A stretch of DNA of 64,000 nt, from contig NZ_CP011567.1 of assembly GCF_001655615.1 (NCBI RefSeq), forward strand, positions 5,713,001-5,777,000, given 5' to 3'. The translations under genes and the position numbers were made by a program. The stretch is from Pseudomonas sp. GR 6-02 (GTDB taxonomy: Bacteria; Pseudomonadota; Gammaproteobacteria; Pseudomonadales; Pseudomonadaceae). Positions 1 to 8,826 of the stretch are shown piece after piece. Numbering within the stretch: position 1 is the first letter of the stretch; each line of letters starts with the position of its first letter. The notes under the pieces were generated by a model. It had not been told where the DNA came from, searched no databases, and was given only the letters and a program-made list of their open reading frames with translations.

Positions 1-801
1 TTAAAGATCGGGTGCGATCAACTGACAGAGCTTGGCCGTCGCTTCGATCATCTGCCCACTCGGTCGTTCCAGGCCTTTATCCGTCACCAACAGCAATTGC
101 CCCTGCGCCACCGCCGTCACCTGGGGCCAGGCCTTCCACGCCTCGAGCTGCGCCTGATCGCTGGCCAGAATCACCTCGGGGTTGCGCTGCAACACCGCCT
201 CCACACTGACCTGCGGTGCAGGCTGTGGCAGATCGGCAAACACATTGCTTGCCCCGCAAACCTGTAGCGCATCGCTGATGATCTGCCCACCGCCCACGGT
301 GTACAGCGGCCGATCCCAGACTTGATAAAACACCCGCAGCGGCTCGTCCCTTCGATAGCGCTGGCGCAGGGAGTCGAGTCGCTGACGCAGTTTTTTGGCC
401 AATGCAACGCCCCGCTCCGCTCGCCCGAATTGCGTGGCTATCGCTTCGATCTGCACAGTGAGTTGTTCGAGGTTATGAGGTTCGGCGACGTAGGTGGGGA
501 TGCTCAGCCGCTTGAGCTGTTCACGTTGAGCCGGCCCCACACTGCCCGGCCAGAGCAGCAGTAAATCAGGTTTGAGGCTGAGCAACCGTTCGATGTCCAA
601 CTGACCGTAGCGGCCCACCGAAGGAATATCTTTGAGCTCGGCCGGACGCTCACCGGCATCCAGCACACCGACCAGCAGGTCAGCCGAATTCAGTTCAATC
701 ACGATTTCGGAAAGCGACGGTGCCAGGCTGACAACCCGCTCGGCCGCAGCTGCCGGACCACCGATGGCCAGCAACAGGACTGCCAGCCAGACGCAGCGCA
801 T
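1..801 (-). CDS. Periplasmic cobalamin/metal-chelate binding protein (BtuF-like)
   Basis: The 266-residue product starts with a signal peptide (about residues 1-20, hydrophobic core ending in an Ala-rich site) and continues as a helical-backbone metal receptor. The stretch beginning VVSLAPSLSE and the later DIERLLSLKPDLLL are typical of BtuF and FhuD class III binding proteins. It should capture a corrinoid or a metal chelate in the periplasm. No ABC permease or ATPase lies beside it, so its partners must be encoded elsewhere. The ATG overlaps the stop of the upstream membrane-protein gene by one base, so it is the last gene seen in the riboflavin operon. The family is clear; the ligand is inferred. 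Confidence 0.8.
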   Translation of the reverse strand: MRCVWLAVLLLAIGGPAAAAERVVSLAPSLSEIVIELNSADLLVGVLDAGERPAELKDIPSVGRYGQLDIERLLSLKPDLLLLWPGSVGPAQREQLKRLSIPTYVAEPHNLEQLTVQIEAIATQFGRAERGVALAKKLRQRLDSLRQRYRRDEPLRVFYQVWDRPLYTVGGGQIISDALQVCGASNVFADLPQPAPQVSVEAVLQRNPEVILASDQAQLEAWKAWPQVTAVAQGQLLLVTDKGLERPSGQMIEATAKLCQLIAPDL

Positions 802-1220
802 CAGCCGAGTTGACGCGGGATACGGTAGAGGTAGAACAGCACCACCGTCGACAACGCCAGCAGCATCAGCGGCACGGCTTCCAGACCAACGAAGACTGCC
901 AGTGCGCCGATCCAGGCGGGCAGGCCAGCGACCAGAAACGCAGCACGGCGTTTCGCGGCCAGGGCGATCCAGGCGGCGGGTTCTTCAGGGGTATCGAGGG
1001 CTTTTTGGGTCGCGATCAGCGCATGTTTGTAACCGCCAAAGAACTTCAGGCTGACAAACATCGACGCCACACCGGCAATGAAAAACGGCATGGCCAGCAC
1101 CGGCAGAATCGCCTCGCTTTGGCCGAATAAGCCATTGACCACGAACAGCGGCAGCAAGGCCAACGCCAGATATTGCCACCAGTTGACGGCCAGTCGTCGC
1201 CGTACCTGACCGCGGGTCAC
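801..1220 (-). CDS. Small multi-pass membrane protein of unknown function
   Basis: The product has 139 residues and about four hydrophobic segments (roughly residues 12-30, 36-60, 92-112 and 114-132), joined by a basic cytoplasmic-looking loop. I do not recognise a catalytic motif. Similar short proteins are sometimes labelled MFS transporter, but this one is far too short for that fold. It overlaps ribA upstream by four bases (ATGA) and the BtuF-like gene downstream by one base, so translation is probably coupled. The position suggests a conserved rider of the ribA segment; the function is unknown. Confidence 0.7.
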   Translation of the reverse strand: MTRGQVRRRLAVNWWQYLALALLPLFVVNGLFGQSEAILPVLAMPFFIAGVASMFVSLKFFGGYKHALIATQKALDTPEEPAAWIALAAKRRAAFLVAGLPAWIGALAVFVGLEAVPLMLLALSTVVLFYLYRIPRQLG

Positions 1221-1834
1221 GCCCTGTCAGCCTCGCCCTGGTGCTCGTTGCCCATCATGTGGTCGAGCTTGCTGGCCTTGGTCGCCAGGTAGAGTTTGTT
1301 ATGCGGGTTGTGCCCGGTATGCAACGGCACGCGCTCGGCCACCACAATGCCCATGTCGGTCAAGGCTTTGACCTTGCGTGGGTTGTTGGTCATCAGACGC
1401 AGGGACTTCACGCCCAGGTGCTCCAGCATTGGCAGGCACATGGCGTAGTCGCGCTGATCGGCGGCGAAACCCAGACGCTCGTTGGCTTCAACGGTGTCAG
1501 CACCGCCGTCCTGCAATTCATAAGCGCGGATCTTGTTCAGCAGGCCAATGCCACGGCCTTCCTGACGCAAGTAGAGCAATACGCCACGGCCTTCACGGGC
1601 GATCGCCTGCAACGCCGCCTCGAGTTGCGAACCGCAGTCGCAACGCTGGCTGAACAAGGCATCGCCGGTCAGGCATTCGGAGTGCAACCGGCCGAGTACC
1701 GGTGCACCGTCGGCGATCTCACCCAGACTCAACACCACGTGCTCGCGCCCGTTCTCTTCATCGAGAAAGCCGTGCATGGTGAATTGCGCAAAAGGCGTTG
1801 GCAGCTTGGAAGCGGCGACAAAAACGACAGGCAC
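1217..1834 (-). CDS. ribA: GTP cyclohydrolase II
   Basis: This enzyme opens GTP to 2,5-diamino-6-ribosylamino-4-pyrimidinone 5'-phosphate, formate and pyrophosphate, the first step of the guanine branch of riboflavin synthesis. The 205-residue product is full length for stand-alone RibA. It keeps the three zinc cysteines C54, C65 and C67 (SECLTGD and RCDCGSQ) and the loop [10 protein letters not shown]. This matters because the RibBA protein at 5286-6377 has lost those cysteines, so this gene is the likely functional cyclohydrolase. It is separated by 140 bp from the solute-binding gene upstream and may have its own promoter. Confidence 0.96.
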   Translation of the reverse strand: MPVVFVAASKLPTPFAQFTMHGFLDEENGREHVVLSLGEIADGAPVLGRLHSECLTGDALFSQRCDCGSQLEAALQAIAREGRGVLLYLRQEGRGIGLLNKIRAYELQDGGADTVEANERLGFAADQRDYAMCLPMLEHLGVKSLRLMTNNPRKVKALTDMGIVVAERVPLHTGHNPHNKLYLATKASKLDHMMGNEHQGEADRA

Positions 1835-1974
1835 CGGTGTGCTCCTGATCTATAAGTACTGAAGATTCGCAGAGGCGGCATTGTAACAGCACGTTCCTAC
1901 AGACGCTTAGGCTGAATTATCGGCCATAACGATCAAAAAGTTTGATATCTGCCCCGCGCCCGCATTGAACGTTT

Positions 1975-2709
1975 TCATTTCGAGCCGAACGGATAGGGCT
2001 GTTTCCAGCGTTCGAAGACCGGTTTCAGCTGACCGCTTTTTACCAGCAATTCCATACGCTGGTCGAACAGCACCATCAACTGCCGTGCCCGAGGGGTATC
2101 GGCGAAGCACAGGTACAGCGGTAAATCCGCGATGTGCGTGCGGCGGAACTGCGACGGATCCTTGGCTCGGCTGACGATAGAGTTAACCTCGTCCAGCGCG
2201 TCAATGTAGTAGTCGACGTGGTTGTGGATCAGCATCGGCAGAATCCCGGTACGCCGCGCGACTTCGTTATAGCGCTGCACGTTGGGCAGGTAAGCCTGGT
2301 ACTTGTAGCCGCGTACCCAGGCCAAACGGTAATTGCCAAGATTTTCCGGGGTCGGCGCCGGATTGGTGGCCAGGCCCAGTGCATAGATCGGATCGGTATC
2401 GAAACTCCAGCGCGGATAGAGCACGTCACTGACTTCATCCCGATAGGCACCGACACACGCGTCCACTTCGCCACGCTGTGCCAGGCCCGTGGCGCGTGTA
2501 TACGGTTCGATTCGAATATCCAGTTTGACGCCCGCAGGCTCGAACACTTCGCGCAACACGTCCCAGCCCAAACCACGACCATCGGCGGCGGTAAAGTCTT
2601 CCCACGCTTCGCTGGCCAGGTGAATCACGGACGGCGTCGTCGGTGCATCCCCCGCCTGGGCGAACGAGCAAAACGTCGCGAAAACCATCACCATCAACCA
2701 GCGGGCCAT
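1975..2709 (-). CDS. Transporter substrate-binding domain protein (SBP family 3-like)
   Basis: The ATG at 2709 is preceded by GAGGA at good spacing; upstream in-frame codons give a Cys/Arg-rich peptide that is not protein-like. The 244-residue product has a signal peptide cleaved near AQA-G (residues 17-20) and then the two-lobe periplasmic binding fold (GLGWDVLREVFEPAG, and RGEVDACVGAYRDE in the first lobe). Proteins of this kind bind amino acids or small organic ligands. No permease or ATPase is adjacent, so it may serve a distant transporter or act as a sensor. It lies 22 bp after pgpA and probably ends the main rib operon. Confidence 0.8.
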   Translation of the reverse strand: MARWLMVMVFATFCSFAQAGDAPTTPSVIHLASEAWEDFTAADGRGLGWDVLREVFEPAGVKLDIRIEPYTRATGLAQRGEVDACVGAYRDEVSDVLYPRWSFDTDPIYALGLATNPAPTPENLGNYRLAWVRGYKYQAYLPNVQRYNEVARRTGILPMLIHNHVDYYIDALDEVNSIVSRAKDPSQFRRTHIADLPLYLCFADTPRARQLMVLFDQRMELLVKSGQLKPVFERWKQPYPFGSK

Positions 2710-2731
2710 CTTTCGTCCTCGACTGTAGCCT

Positions 2732-3235
2732 TCAGGCGAAAAGCCAGACCAGCCCTTGCATCGCCAACCACGCGAACACCCCCGCAAGCACGTCGTCGAG
2801 CATGATCCCGACGCCACCGTGCACATGCCGGTCGATCCAGCGAATCGGCCACGGCTTGAGGATGTCGAAGAAGCGGAACATCAGGAACCCCGCCAGCAAC
2901 CAATACCAACCTTGCGGCACCAACCACAGGGTGATCCACATCCCGACCATTTCGTCCCAGACGATGCCTTCATGGTCGTGCACGCGCAAATCGTCGGCGA
3001 CCTTGCCGCACAGCCAGAAGCCGAACAGCATGGTGATGCCGAGCATCAGCCAGTAGCCCCAGTCGGGCAGCATCTGCCACAACGGAATAAAGGGTAACGC
3101 CACTAACGAACCCCAGGTGCCCGGCGCTTTTGGCAGGGTGCCCGAGCCGAAGCCGAACGCCAGGAAATGCCATGGATTGCGCCAGACCGACGGTGGTACG
3201 AACTCCGACGGAACCTGTTTGGGATGATCTGTCAC
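2732..3235 (-). CDS. pgpA: Phosphatidylglycerophosphatase A
   Basis: PgpA removes the phosphate from phosphatidylglycerol phosphate at the inner membrane to give phosphatidylglycerol. The 167-residue product has the family length and the acidic motif HDHEGIVWDEMVGMW around residues 86-100, and GTLPKAPGTWGSL near residue 35, followed by several membrane segments. Its start overlaps the thiL stop by four bases, an arrangement also common in enterobacteria where nusB, thiL and pgpA are linked. The identification is secure from motif and neighbours. Confidence 0.95.
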   Translation of the reverse strand: MTDHPKQVPSEFVPPSVWRNPWHFLAFGFGSGTLPKAPGTWGSLVALPFIPLWQMLPDWGYWLMLGITMLFGFWLCGKVADDLRVHDHEGIVWDEMVGMWITLWLVPQGWYWLLAGFLMFRFFDILKPWPIRWIDRHVHGGVGIMLDDVLAGVFAWLAMQGLVWLFA

Positions 3236-4197
3236 GGTGTCTCCCGAAAATGTTGGTAACCCCGGATTGGCGGGGTGATGTCGTGTCCGTCGGCGTCCAG
3301 CAGAATCACGCCCTGCCCTGCAACCACCTGCCCGAGCACATGGATCGGCCAGCCGTCCGCCAGTAACGATGGCAACTCGGCAGGCGGCAAGGTGAAGGCC
3401 AGCACGTAATCGTCACCGCCACTCAGGGCAGCCTGCTCAGCGCCGGATTGACCGAGGAAAGCCAGCAGCGCCTTCGACAACGGCAGCCTGCTGCGCTCTA
3501 CCCGAATCCCGACTTTCGACGCCAGGGCAATATGCCCGCAGTCGGCGAGCAGGCCGTCGGAGATGTCCAGCGCGGCGGTGGCCTTGCCACGCAAGGCCTG
3601 GCCCAACGCCAGTTGCGGTTGCGGCGACCAGTAGTGGGCCAGCAATGGATCGGCGATGGCCGCGTCCGCAGTCCGCTGGCCGAGCACCAGCGGCAATGCG
3701 CCCGCGCCGTTACCCAGTTCACCGCCCACACAGAGTAAATCGCCCGGCCGTGCGCCGCTGCGGGTCAACGCCAGACCGGTCGGCACCCGGCCGAACACGG
3801 TCATGGTCAGGCTCAACGGCCCGCGAGTGGTATCGCCGCCCACCAGTGCCACACGGCAATTCTGCGCCATGAGGTTCAAACCACGGGCGAACGCTTCCAG
3901 CCAATCGGAAGTCCCGGTCGGCAAGGTCAAGGCAAGGGTAAAGGCAACGGGGGTGGCGCCCATGGCGGCCAGGTCGCTGACGGCCACGGCCAGCGAGCGC
4001 TGGCCGAGCAGAAACGGATCGCAGGGGTCGGCGAAATGCACACCGGCCACCAGCGTATCGGTAGAAATCGCCAACTGCTCCCCGGGAGGAATAGCCAGCA
4101 AGGCGCAGTCGTCGCCGATCCCGAGGGCAACGCCTTCACCGCCCTGCGCGCAAGGCGCGGCGGCGAAGAAGTTGCGGATCAGCTCAAACTCACCCAT
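3232..4197 (-). CDS. thiL: Thiamine-monophosphate kinase
   Basis: ThiL phosphorylates thiamine monophosphate with ATP to give thiamine diphosphate in the cytosol. The 321-residue protein shows the AIR-synthase/ThiL fold. MGEFELIRNFF opens the protein, GIGDDCALL gives metal-binding aspartates near residue 28, STDTLVAGVHF follows, and LDISDGLLAD and SGGDDYVLAF lie in the second half. It starts 23 bp after the nusB stop, and its own stop overlaps the pgpA start. Length and motifs are complete. Confidence 0.96.
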   Translation of the reverse strand: MGEFELIRNFFAAAPCAQGGEGVALGIGDDCALLAIPPGEQLAISTDTLVAGVHFADPCDPFLLGQRSLAVAVSDLAAMGATPVAFTLALTLPTGTSDWLEAFARGLNLMAQNCRVALVGGDTTRGPLSLTMTVFGRVPTGLALTRSGARPGDLLCVGGELGNGAGALPLVLGQRTADAAIADPLLAHYWSPQPQLALGQALRGKATAALDISDGLLADCGHIALASKVGIRVERSRLPLSKALLAFLGQSGAEQAALSGGDDYVLAFTLPPAELPSLLADGWPIHVLGQVVAGQGVILLDADGHDITPPIRGYQHFRETP

Positions 4198-4220
4198 GGC
4201 AATGGCAGTTCAAGCGCCAA

Positions 4221-4721
4221 TCAGCGCTTGAACGCCTTCACTTCGGCTTCACGCAGACGCGGGGCCAGCTTGTCGAGCACACCGTTGACGAACTTGTGGC
4301 CGTCGGTGGAGCCGAAGACCTTGGCCAGTTCGATACCTTCGTTGATCACCACGCGGTATGGCACGTCGACACGCTTGAGCAGTTCCCATGTGGACAGGCG
4401 CAGAACCGCCAGTTCAACCGGGTCCAGCTCTTCGATGGTCAAGTCCAGGCAAGGCTTGAGCGCGGTGTCGATCTCGGTCTTGAACTGCGGAACCCCGTGC
4501 AGGATTTCGCGGAAGTACGCGCCATCGACATCGGTAAAATCGTTATCGACCCGGAACTGCGCTTCGATCTCGTTCAGCGACTGCTTGGCCATATGCCATT
4601 GGTACAGCGCCTGGGTCGCGAGCTGACGGGCTTCGCGACGCTTGGCGCTTTTCGATGGCTTGCCGGCATCCGCAGGCTTTGGATCGCGCGGGTTGAAACG
4701 ATCGCTATCGTCGCTAATCAC
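4221..4721 (-). CDS. nusB: Transcription antitermination factor NusB
   Basis: NusB binds boxA RNA with NusE (ribosomal protein S10) during antitermination of rRNA operons. The 166-residue product has a short charged N-terminal extension rich in Lys, Pro and Ser, followed by the helical core ([18 protein letters not shown] near residue 28 and [16 protein letters not shown] near residue 115). The start overlaps the ribH stop by four bases. Pseudomonas NusB commonly carries this extended N-terminus, so the ATG at 4721 is accepted. Confidence 0.96.
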   Translation of the reverse strand: MISDDSDRFNPRDPKPADAGKPSKSAKRREARQLATQALYQWHMAKQSLNEIEAQFRVDNDFTDVDGAYFREILHGVPQFKTEIDTALKPCLDLTIEELDPVELAVLRLSTWELLKRVDVPYRVVINEGIELAKVFGSTDGHKFVNGVLDKLAPRLREAEVKAFKR

Positions 4722-5194
4722 TTGGCCTCCAACTGCGCCAGCAGGCTGACCATTTCCAGAGCGGACAGGGCAGCTTCAGCACCTTTGTTACCGGCCTTGG
4801 TGCCGGAACGTTCGATGGCTTGTTCGATGGAATCAACGGTCAGTACGCCGAAAGCGACCGGTACGCCGAACTCCATGGACACCTGGGCCAGGCCCTTGGT
4901 GCACTCGCCAGCCACGTATTCGAAGTGCGGAGTACCGCCACGAATGACCGCGCCCAGGGCGATGATTGCCGCGAACTCGCCCTTCTGAGCGACTTTCTGC
5001 GCAACCAGCGGGATTTCGAAGGCGCCAGGCGCACGGATGATGGTGATGTCGCTTTCGCTCACGCCATGGCGAACCAGGGCATCAACTGCACCGCTGACCA
5101 GGCTTTCAACCACGAAGCTGTTGAAACGGCCCACTACCAGAGCGTAGCGGCCTTTAGGGGCGATGAAGGTACCTTCGATGGTCTTCAGGGTCAT
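4718..5194 (-). CDS. ribH: 6,7-dimethyl-8-ribityllumazine synthase
   Basis: Lumazine synthase condenses 5-amino-6-ribitylamino-uracil with 3,4-dihydroxy-2-butanone 4-phosphate and usually forms an icosahedral or decameric shell. The 158-residue protein carries the substrate-binding motif [15 protein letters not shown] [12 protein letters not shown] near residue 53 and [15 protein letters not shown] near residue 81, which holds the active-site His. It lies between ribBA (91 bp upstream) and nusB (4-bp overlap), the order seen across gammaproteobacteria. In Pseudomonas databases this gene is sometimes called ribE. Confidence 0.96.
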   Translation of the reverse strand: MTLKTIEGTFIAPKGRYALVVGRFNSFVVESLVSGAVDALVRHGVSESDITIIRAPGAFEIPLVAQKVAQKGEFAAIIALGAVIRGGTPHFEYVAGECTKGLAQVSMEFGVPVAFGVLTVDSIEQAIERSGTKAGNKGAEAALSALEMVSLLAQLEAK

Positions 5195-5285
5195 TCGTTA
5201 GATCTCTTAAAGAGCCGGGACGCGTTTTCTACGCATCCCTCAGTGATGTGTTAGCCGCGAATCAAGGACTGGAAACAACCGGTCA

Positions 5286-6377
5286 TTATTCGGAGGGCAC
5301 GTATTCTACAACTTCCAGATCGAAACCGGATATCGCATTAAATTTCATCGGCGCAGACATCAGGCGCATTTTACGCACGCCCAGGTCCCGAAGGATCTGC
5401 GAACCGGCACCAACGATGCTGTAGGTGGTCGGCTTTTTCACTGCGCTGTGGTCGGCGGTTTCGCGGATGTGCGCCAGCAACACGTCGCCATCGAGCGGGT
5501 GACCGAGCAACAGCACCACACCGCTGCCAGCCTCGGCAACCGCGGCCATGGCGGCGCGCAGGCTCCAGCGGCCCGGTTGCTTGACCATCAGCAGGTCACG
5601 CAGCGGGTCCATGTTGTGCACCCGAACCAGGGTCGGTTCTTCGGCGCACACGTTGCCCAGGGTCAGGGCCATGTGCACGTCGCCTTCCACCGAATCACGA
5701 TAGGTCACCAGGTTGAACTGACCCAGTTCGCTGTCCAATGGCTGCTCGGCAATCCGCTGAACGGTACGTTCGTGGATCATCCGGTAGTGGATCAGGTCGG
5801 CAATGGTGCCGATCTTGATGTTGTGCTCGGCGGCAAACGCTTCGAGTTCGGCGCGACGGGACATGGTGCCGTCGTCATTCATCACTTCGCAGATCACACC
5901 GCTCGGCTCGAAACCGGCCATGCGCGCAAGGTCGCAGGCCGCTTCGGTATGGCCGGCGCGGGCCAGGGTGCCGCCGGCCTGGGCCATCAGCGGGAAGATG
6001 TGGCCGGGGCTGACGATGTCTTCAGCCTTGGCGTCTTTGGCGGCAGCGGCTTGTACGGTACGCGCACGGTCGGCCGCGGAGATACCGGTGGTCACGCCTT
6101 CGGCGGCTTCGATGGACACGGTGAACTTGGTGCCGAAGCCGGAACCGTTGCGTGGCGCCATCAATGGCAGCTTGAGCAGTTCGCAGCGCTCGCGGCTCAT
6201 TGGCATGCAGATCAGGCCACGGGCGTGCTTGGCCATGAAGTTGATGTGCTCAGCCTTGCAGCACTCGGCGGCCATGATCAGGTCGCCTTCGTTCTCGCGG
6301 TCTTCGTCATCCATGAGGATGACCATCTTGCCTTGGCGGATGTCTTCAACCAGTTCTTCGATGCTATTGAGCGCCAC
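5286..6377 (-). CDS. ribBA: 3,4-dihydroxy-2-butanone-4-phosphate synthase with degenerate GTP cyclohydrolase II-like domain
   Basis: A GTG at 6377 preceded by AAGGGGG is chosen; it gives the conserved opening ALNSIEELVEDIRQGK, whereas the upstream in-frame ATG adds an unrelated peptide. Residues 1 to about 200 form the RibB domain, which makes the four-carbon riboflavin precursor from ribulose 5-phosphate (DDEDRENEGDLIMAAE, and RAGHTEAACDLARMAG). Residues 205-363 are related to GTP cyclohydrolase II, but the C-x10-C-x-C zinc motif is absent, so cyclohydrolase activity is unlikely. The intact RibA at 1217-1834 would supply it. The gene lies 16 bp after the riboflavin synthase stop. Confidence 0.93.
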   Translation of the reverse strand: MALNSIEELVEDIRQGKMVILMDDEDRENEGDLIMAAECCKAEHINFMAKHARGLICMPMSRERCELLKLPLMAPRNGSGFGTKFTVSIEAAEGVTTGISAADRARTVQAAAAKDAKAEDIVSPGHIFPLMAQAGGTLARAGHTEAACDLARMAGFEPSGVICEVMNDDGTMSRRAELEAFAAEHNIKIGTIADLIHYRMIHERTVQRIAEQPLDSELGQFNLVTYRDSVEGDVHMALTLGNVCAEEPTLVRVHNMDPLRDLLMVKQPGRWSLRAAMAAVAEAGSGVVLLLGHPLDGDVLLAHIRETADHSAVKKPTTYSIVGAGSQILRDLGVRKMRLMSAPMKFNAISGFDLEVVEYVPSE

Positions 6378-6393
6378 AAGGCACCCCCTTGAG

Positions 6394-7071
6394 TCAGGAT
6401 TTGAGGTAGCCGTTTTGGGCCAGAAAGCTTTCAGTAATAGTGCCGCCAGACTTCTGCGAAGAGCCAGGCTCAGCAGCTTTGTCACCCAGCAGCAGGCGCT
6501 CCAGATAACGGGCCAGCAGATCGACCTCCAGGTTCACCCGGCGACCTGGCTTGTAAGAAGCCATGATGGTTTCACTCAGGGTGTGCGGAATGATCGTCAG
6601 CAGGAATTCGGCACCATCGACCGCGTTCACCGTCAGGCTGGTGCCGTCGACGGTGATCGAACCTTTATGGGCGATGTACTTGGCCAGTTCTTTCGGCGCA
6701 CGGATGCGAAATTCCACGGCGCGGGCATTGTCGGTGCGCGAGACCACTTCGCCGACACCATCGACGTGACCGCTGACCAAGTGCCCACCGAGGCGGGTGG
6801 TCGGGGTCAGGGCTTTTTCCAGATTCACTGGGCTGCCGCTCTTGAGGTCATTCATGGCGGTGCAGTCGAGGGTTTCGCGACTGACGTCCGCCGCAAAGCC
6901 ATTGCCCGGCAGTTCAACCGCCGTCAGGCACACGCCGTTGACGGCAATGCTGTCGCCCAGTTTGACGTCGCTCAGGTCGAGCTTGCCGGTTTCTACGTAA
7001 ACCCGCACATCTCCGCCTTTTGGGGTCAATGCACGAATACTGCCGATGGATTCGATGATGCCGGTAAACAT
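6394..7071 (-). CDS. ribE: Riboflavin synthase alpha subunit
   Basis: This enzyme dismutates two lumazine molecules into riboflavin and a pyrimidine that is recycled. The 225-residue product consists of two lumazine-binding repeats. The first begins MFTGIIESIGSI, and the second begins near residue 98 with GGHLVSGHVDGVGEV. A short Ser/Gly-rich tail ends the protein. It sits 44 bp after ribD and 16 bp before the GTG start of ribBA. Pseudomonas annotations use ribC or ribE for this gene. Confidence 0.95.
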   Translation of the reverse strand: MFTGIIESIGSIRALTPKGGDVRVYVETGKLDLSDVKLGDSIAVNGVCLTAVELPGNGFAADVSRETLDCTAMNDLKSGSPVNLEKALTPTTRLGGHLVSGHVDGVGEVVSRTDNARAVEFRIRAPKELAKYIAHKGSITVDGTSLTVNAVDGAEFLLTIIPHTLSETIMASYKPGRRVNLEVDLLARYLERLLLGDKAAEPGSSQKSGGTITESFLAQNGYLKS

Positions 7072-7115
7072 GGAGTCCTCCTCGAGAACAGGGCCTTCTG
7101 GGCTGCAGCCGGGAA

Positions 7116-8249
7116 TTATACGCTGACCGTTGGGACAGGTATGGCAATGACTCGCCAGTCATCGCCAACCGCGCGGATTTCGGTAATTTTGAGCTCGGGC
7201 GCATCTTTCATCTGCGCCAGCGGCCAGTCCAGCAACGGTCGCGCCGTGGAGCCGAGAAACTTGCCGGCAATGAAAATCTGGAACTCGTCCACCAACCCTT
7301 GCTGAGCAAACGCCCCGGCCAGACGCGGACCGGCTTCGACCAGCACCTCGTTGACGTCACGGGCAGCCAGTTCAACCAGCAACTTGCGCAGGTCGACCTG
7401 GCCATCGTCGCCCGCCACGATCAGGCACTCCGGACCGTTGGCGTATTGCTCTTCGATCGCCATGCACGTCGCAACCAACGCCGGACCAGCCTTGAAAAAC
7501 GGCGCGTCCAGCGGCACCCGCAGGCGACCGTCGATCAGCACGCGCAGTGGCGGACGGCTCATGGCCAAGGCGGTTTGTTCGGGATCGAGGCCCAATTCAT
7601 CGGCACGCACGGTCAAGCGGGCATTGTCCGCCAGCACCGTGTCGGCGCCGGTCAGCACCACGCTGGCCTGCGCGCGCAGCCGTTGTACCGCCGAGCGCGC
7701 CGCCGGGCCGGTAATCCATTGGCTCTCGCCGCTTTCCATCGCTGTGCGACCGTCGAGGCTCATGGCCAACTTGACCCGCACGAACGGCAAGCCGTGTTCC
7801 ATGCGCTTGAGGAAGCCTTCATTGAGCTTGCGCGCCTCACCTTCCAGCACGCCGCTTTCGGTGGCGATTCCCGCCTGGGCCAGACGTTGCAGACCGCGAC
7901 CGGCAACTTCCGGGTTCGGGTCCTGCATCGCCGCAACGACGCGCGCCACACCGGCATTCACCAGCGCATCGGCGCAGGGCGGTGTACGTCCGTGGTGGCT
8001 GCACGGTTCCAGGGTCACGTAAGCCGTGGCGCCTCGCGCCTTGTCACCGGCGGCACGCAAGGCGTGGACTTCGGCATGGGGCTCGCCGGCGCGCACATGC
8101 CAGCCTTCGCCGACAATCTGCCCGTCACGCACCACCACGCAGCCAACCCGCGGGTTGGGGTGCGTCGTGTAATGACCTTTGCGCGCCAGTTCCAGGGCAC
8201 GGGCCATGTAATGGGCGTCGAGGATGGCTTGTTCCGGGGAGGTGGTCAT
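7116..8249 (-). CDS. ribD: Bifunctional diaminohydroxyphosphoribosylaminopyrimidine deaminase / 5-amino-6-(5-phosphoribosylamino)uracil reductase
   Basis: RibD carries out the deamination and NADPH-dependent reduction that follow GTP ring opening. The N-terminal deaminase keeps all zinc ligands: H58 in PHAEVHAL, C83 in [13 protein letters not shown] and C92. The C-terminal reductase begins near residue 150 ([16 protein letters not shown]) and carries [18 protein letters not shown]. The 377-residue length is normal. Its start overlaps the nrdR stop by four bases, so nrdR and ribD are translationally coupled. Confidence 0.95.
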   Translation of the reverse strand: MTTSPEQAILDAHYMARALELARKGHYTTHPNPRVGCVVVRDGQIVGEGWHVRAGEPHAEVHALRAAGDKARGATAYVTLEPCSHHGRTPPCADALVNAGVARVVAAMQDPNPEVAGRGLQRLAQAGIATESGVLEGEARKLNEGFLKRMEHGLPFVRVKLAMSLDGRTAMESGESQWITGPAARSAVQRLRAQASVVLTGADTVLADNARLTVRADELGLDPEQTALAMSRPPLRVLIDGRLRVPLDAPFFKAGPALVATCMAIEEQYANGPECLIVAGDDGQVDLRKLLVELAARDVNEVLVEAGPRLAGAFAQQGLVDEFQIFIAGKFLGSTARPLLDWPLAQMKDAPELKITEIRAVGDDWRVIAIPVPTVSV

Positions 8250-8710
8250 TCTTTCACCGGTTCACGGGCGAGGCGATCGATCTCTTCGCGGAACTCGTTG
8301 AGGTCCTGGAAGCGTCGGTACACCGAAGCGAAGCGGATATAGGCGACTTCATCAAGCTTTTTCAGCTCGGCCATCACCAGTTCGCCGACCACGAGGGATT
8401 TGACCTCGCGCTCACCAGTGGCGCGCAGCTTGTGTTTGATGTGCACCAGCGACGATTCCAGGCGCTCGACACTCACCGGGCGCTTCTCCAGCGCTCGCTG
8501 CATGCCGGCACGAAGTTTTTCTTCGTCGAACGGCTGGCGACTGCCGTCGGTTTTGATCAGGCGCGGCAACACCAGTTCAGCGGTTTCGAACGTCGTGAAG
8601 CGTTCGCCGCAGGCCAGGCATTCACGCCGGCGGCGCACCTGTTCGCCCTCGGCGACCAGACGCGAGTCGATGACCTTGGTGTCGTTGGCACCGCAGAAGG
8701 GACAGTGCAT
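8246..8710 (-). CDS. nrdR: Transcriptional repressor NrdR of ribonucleotide reductase genes
   Basis: NrdR senses ATP/dATP and represses nrd genes. The chosen ATG (8710) gives [10 protein letters not shown], the invariant N-terminus; the longer reading adds 19 unrelated residues. The zinc ribbon has C3, C6, C31 and C34, followed by an ATP-cone ([22 protein letters not shown] region around residues 46-65). At 154 residues it matches the family. It heads the riboflavin operon and is divergent from the lipoprotein gene at 8827. I saw no obvious NrdR box at its own promoter. Confidence 0.95.
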   Translation of the reverse strand: MHCPFCGANDTKVIDSRLVAEGEQVRRRRECLACGERFTTFETAELVLPRLIKTDGSRQPFDEEKLRAGMQRALEKRPVSVERLESSLVHIKHKLRATGEREVKSLVVGELVMAELKKLDEVAYIRFASVYRRFQDLNEFREEIDRLAREPVKE

Positions 8711-8796
8711 GGTGGCAGGCAACAAAAAATGGGAGGGCCATGGTAGCGCATCCCCGTGGCAAGACAAGCCATAGGGTTTGCGGTATACAGACGGGC

Positions 8797-8802
8797 TATA
8801 AT
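8797..8802 (+). promoter_or_regulatory. Perfect -10 hexamer TATAAT upstream of the YbaY-like gene
   Basis: A perfect TATAAT lies 24 bp before the ATG at 8827, in the nrdR/lipoprotein intergenic region. No convincing -35 hexamer is found at 16-18 bp (the best candidates there are GC-rich), so the promoter may be activator dependent or the match may be chance. Confidence 0.45.
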
Positions 8803-8826
8803 GTTTTCACCTTGCTGGAGCCGCCA

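Noticed and set aside
5195..7115. Possible FMN riboswitch in the rib operon
   Set aside because: The spacers before ribH (91 bp) and between ribD and the riboflavin synthase gene (44 bp) are too short, and no RFN-like conserved blocks were seen.
5803..7305. A 500-codon plus-strand open frame across ribBA and the riboflavin synthase gene
   Set aside because: Antisense shadow of conserved rib genes; low-complexity Ser/Ala/Arg composition and no motif.
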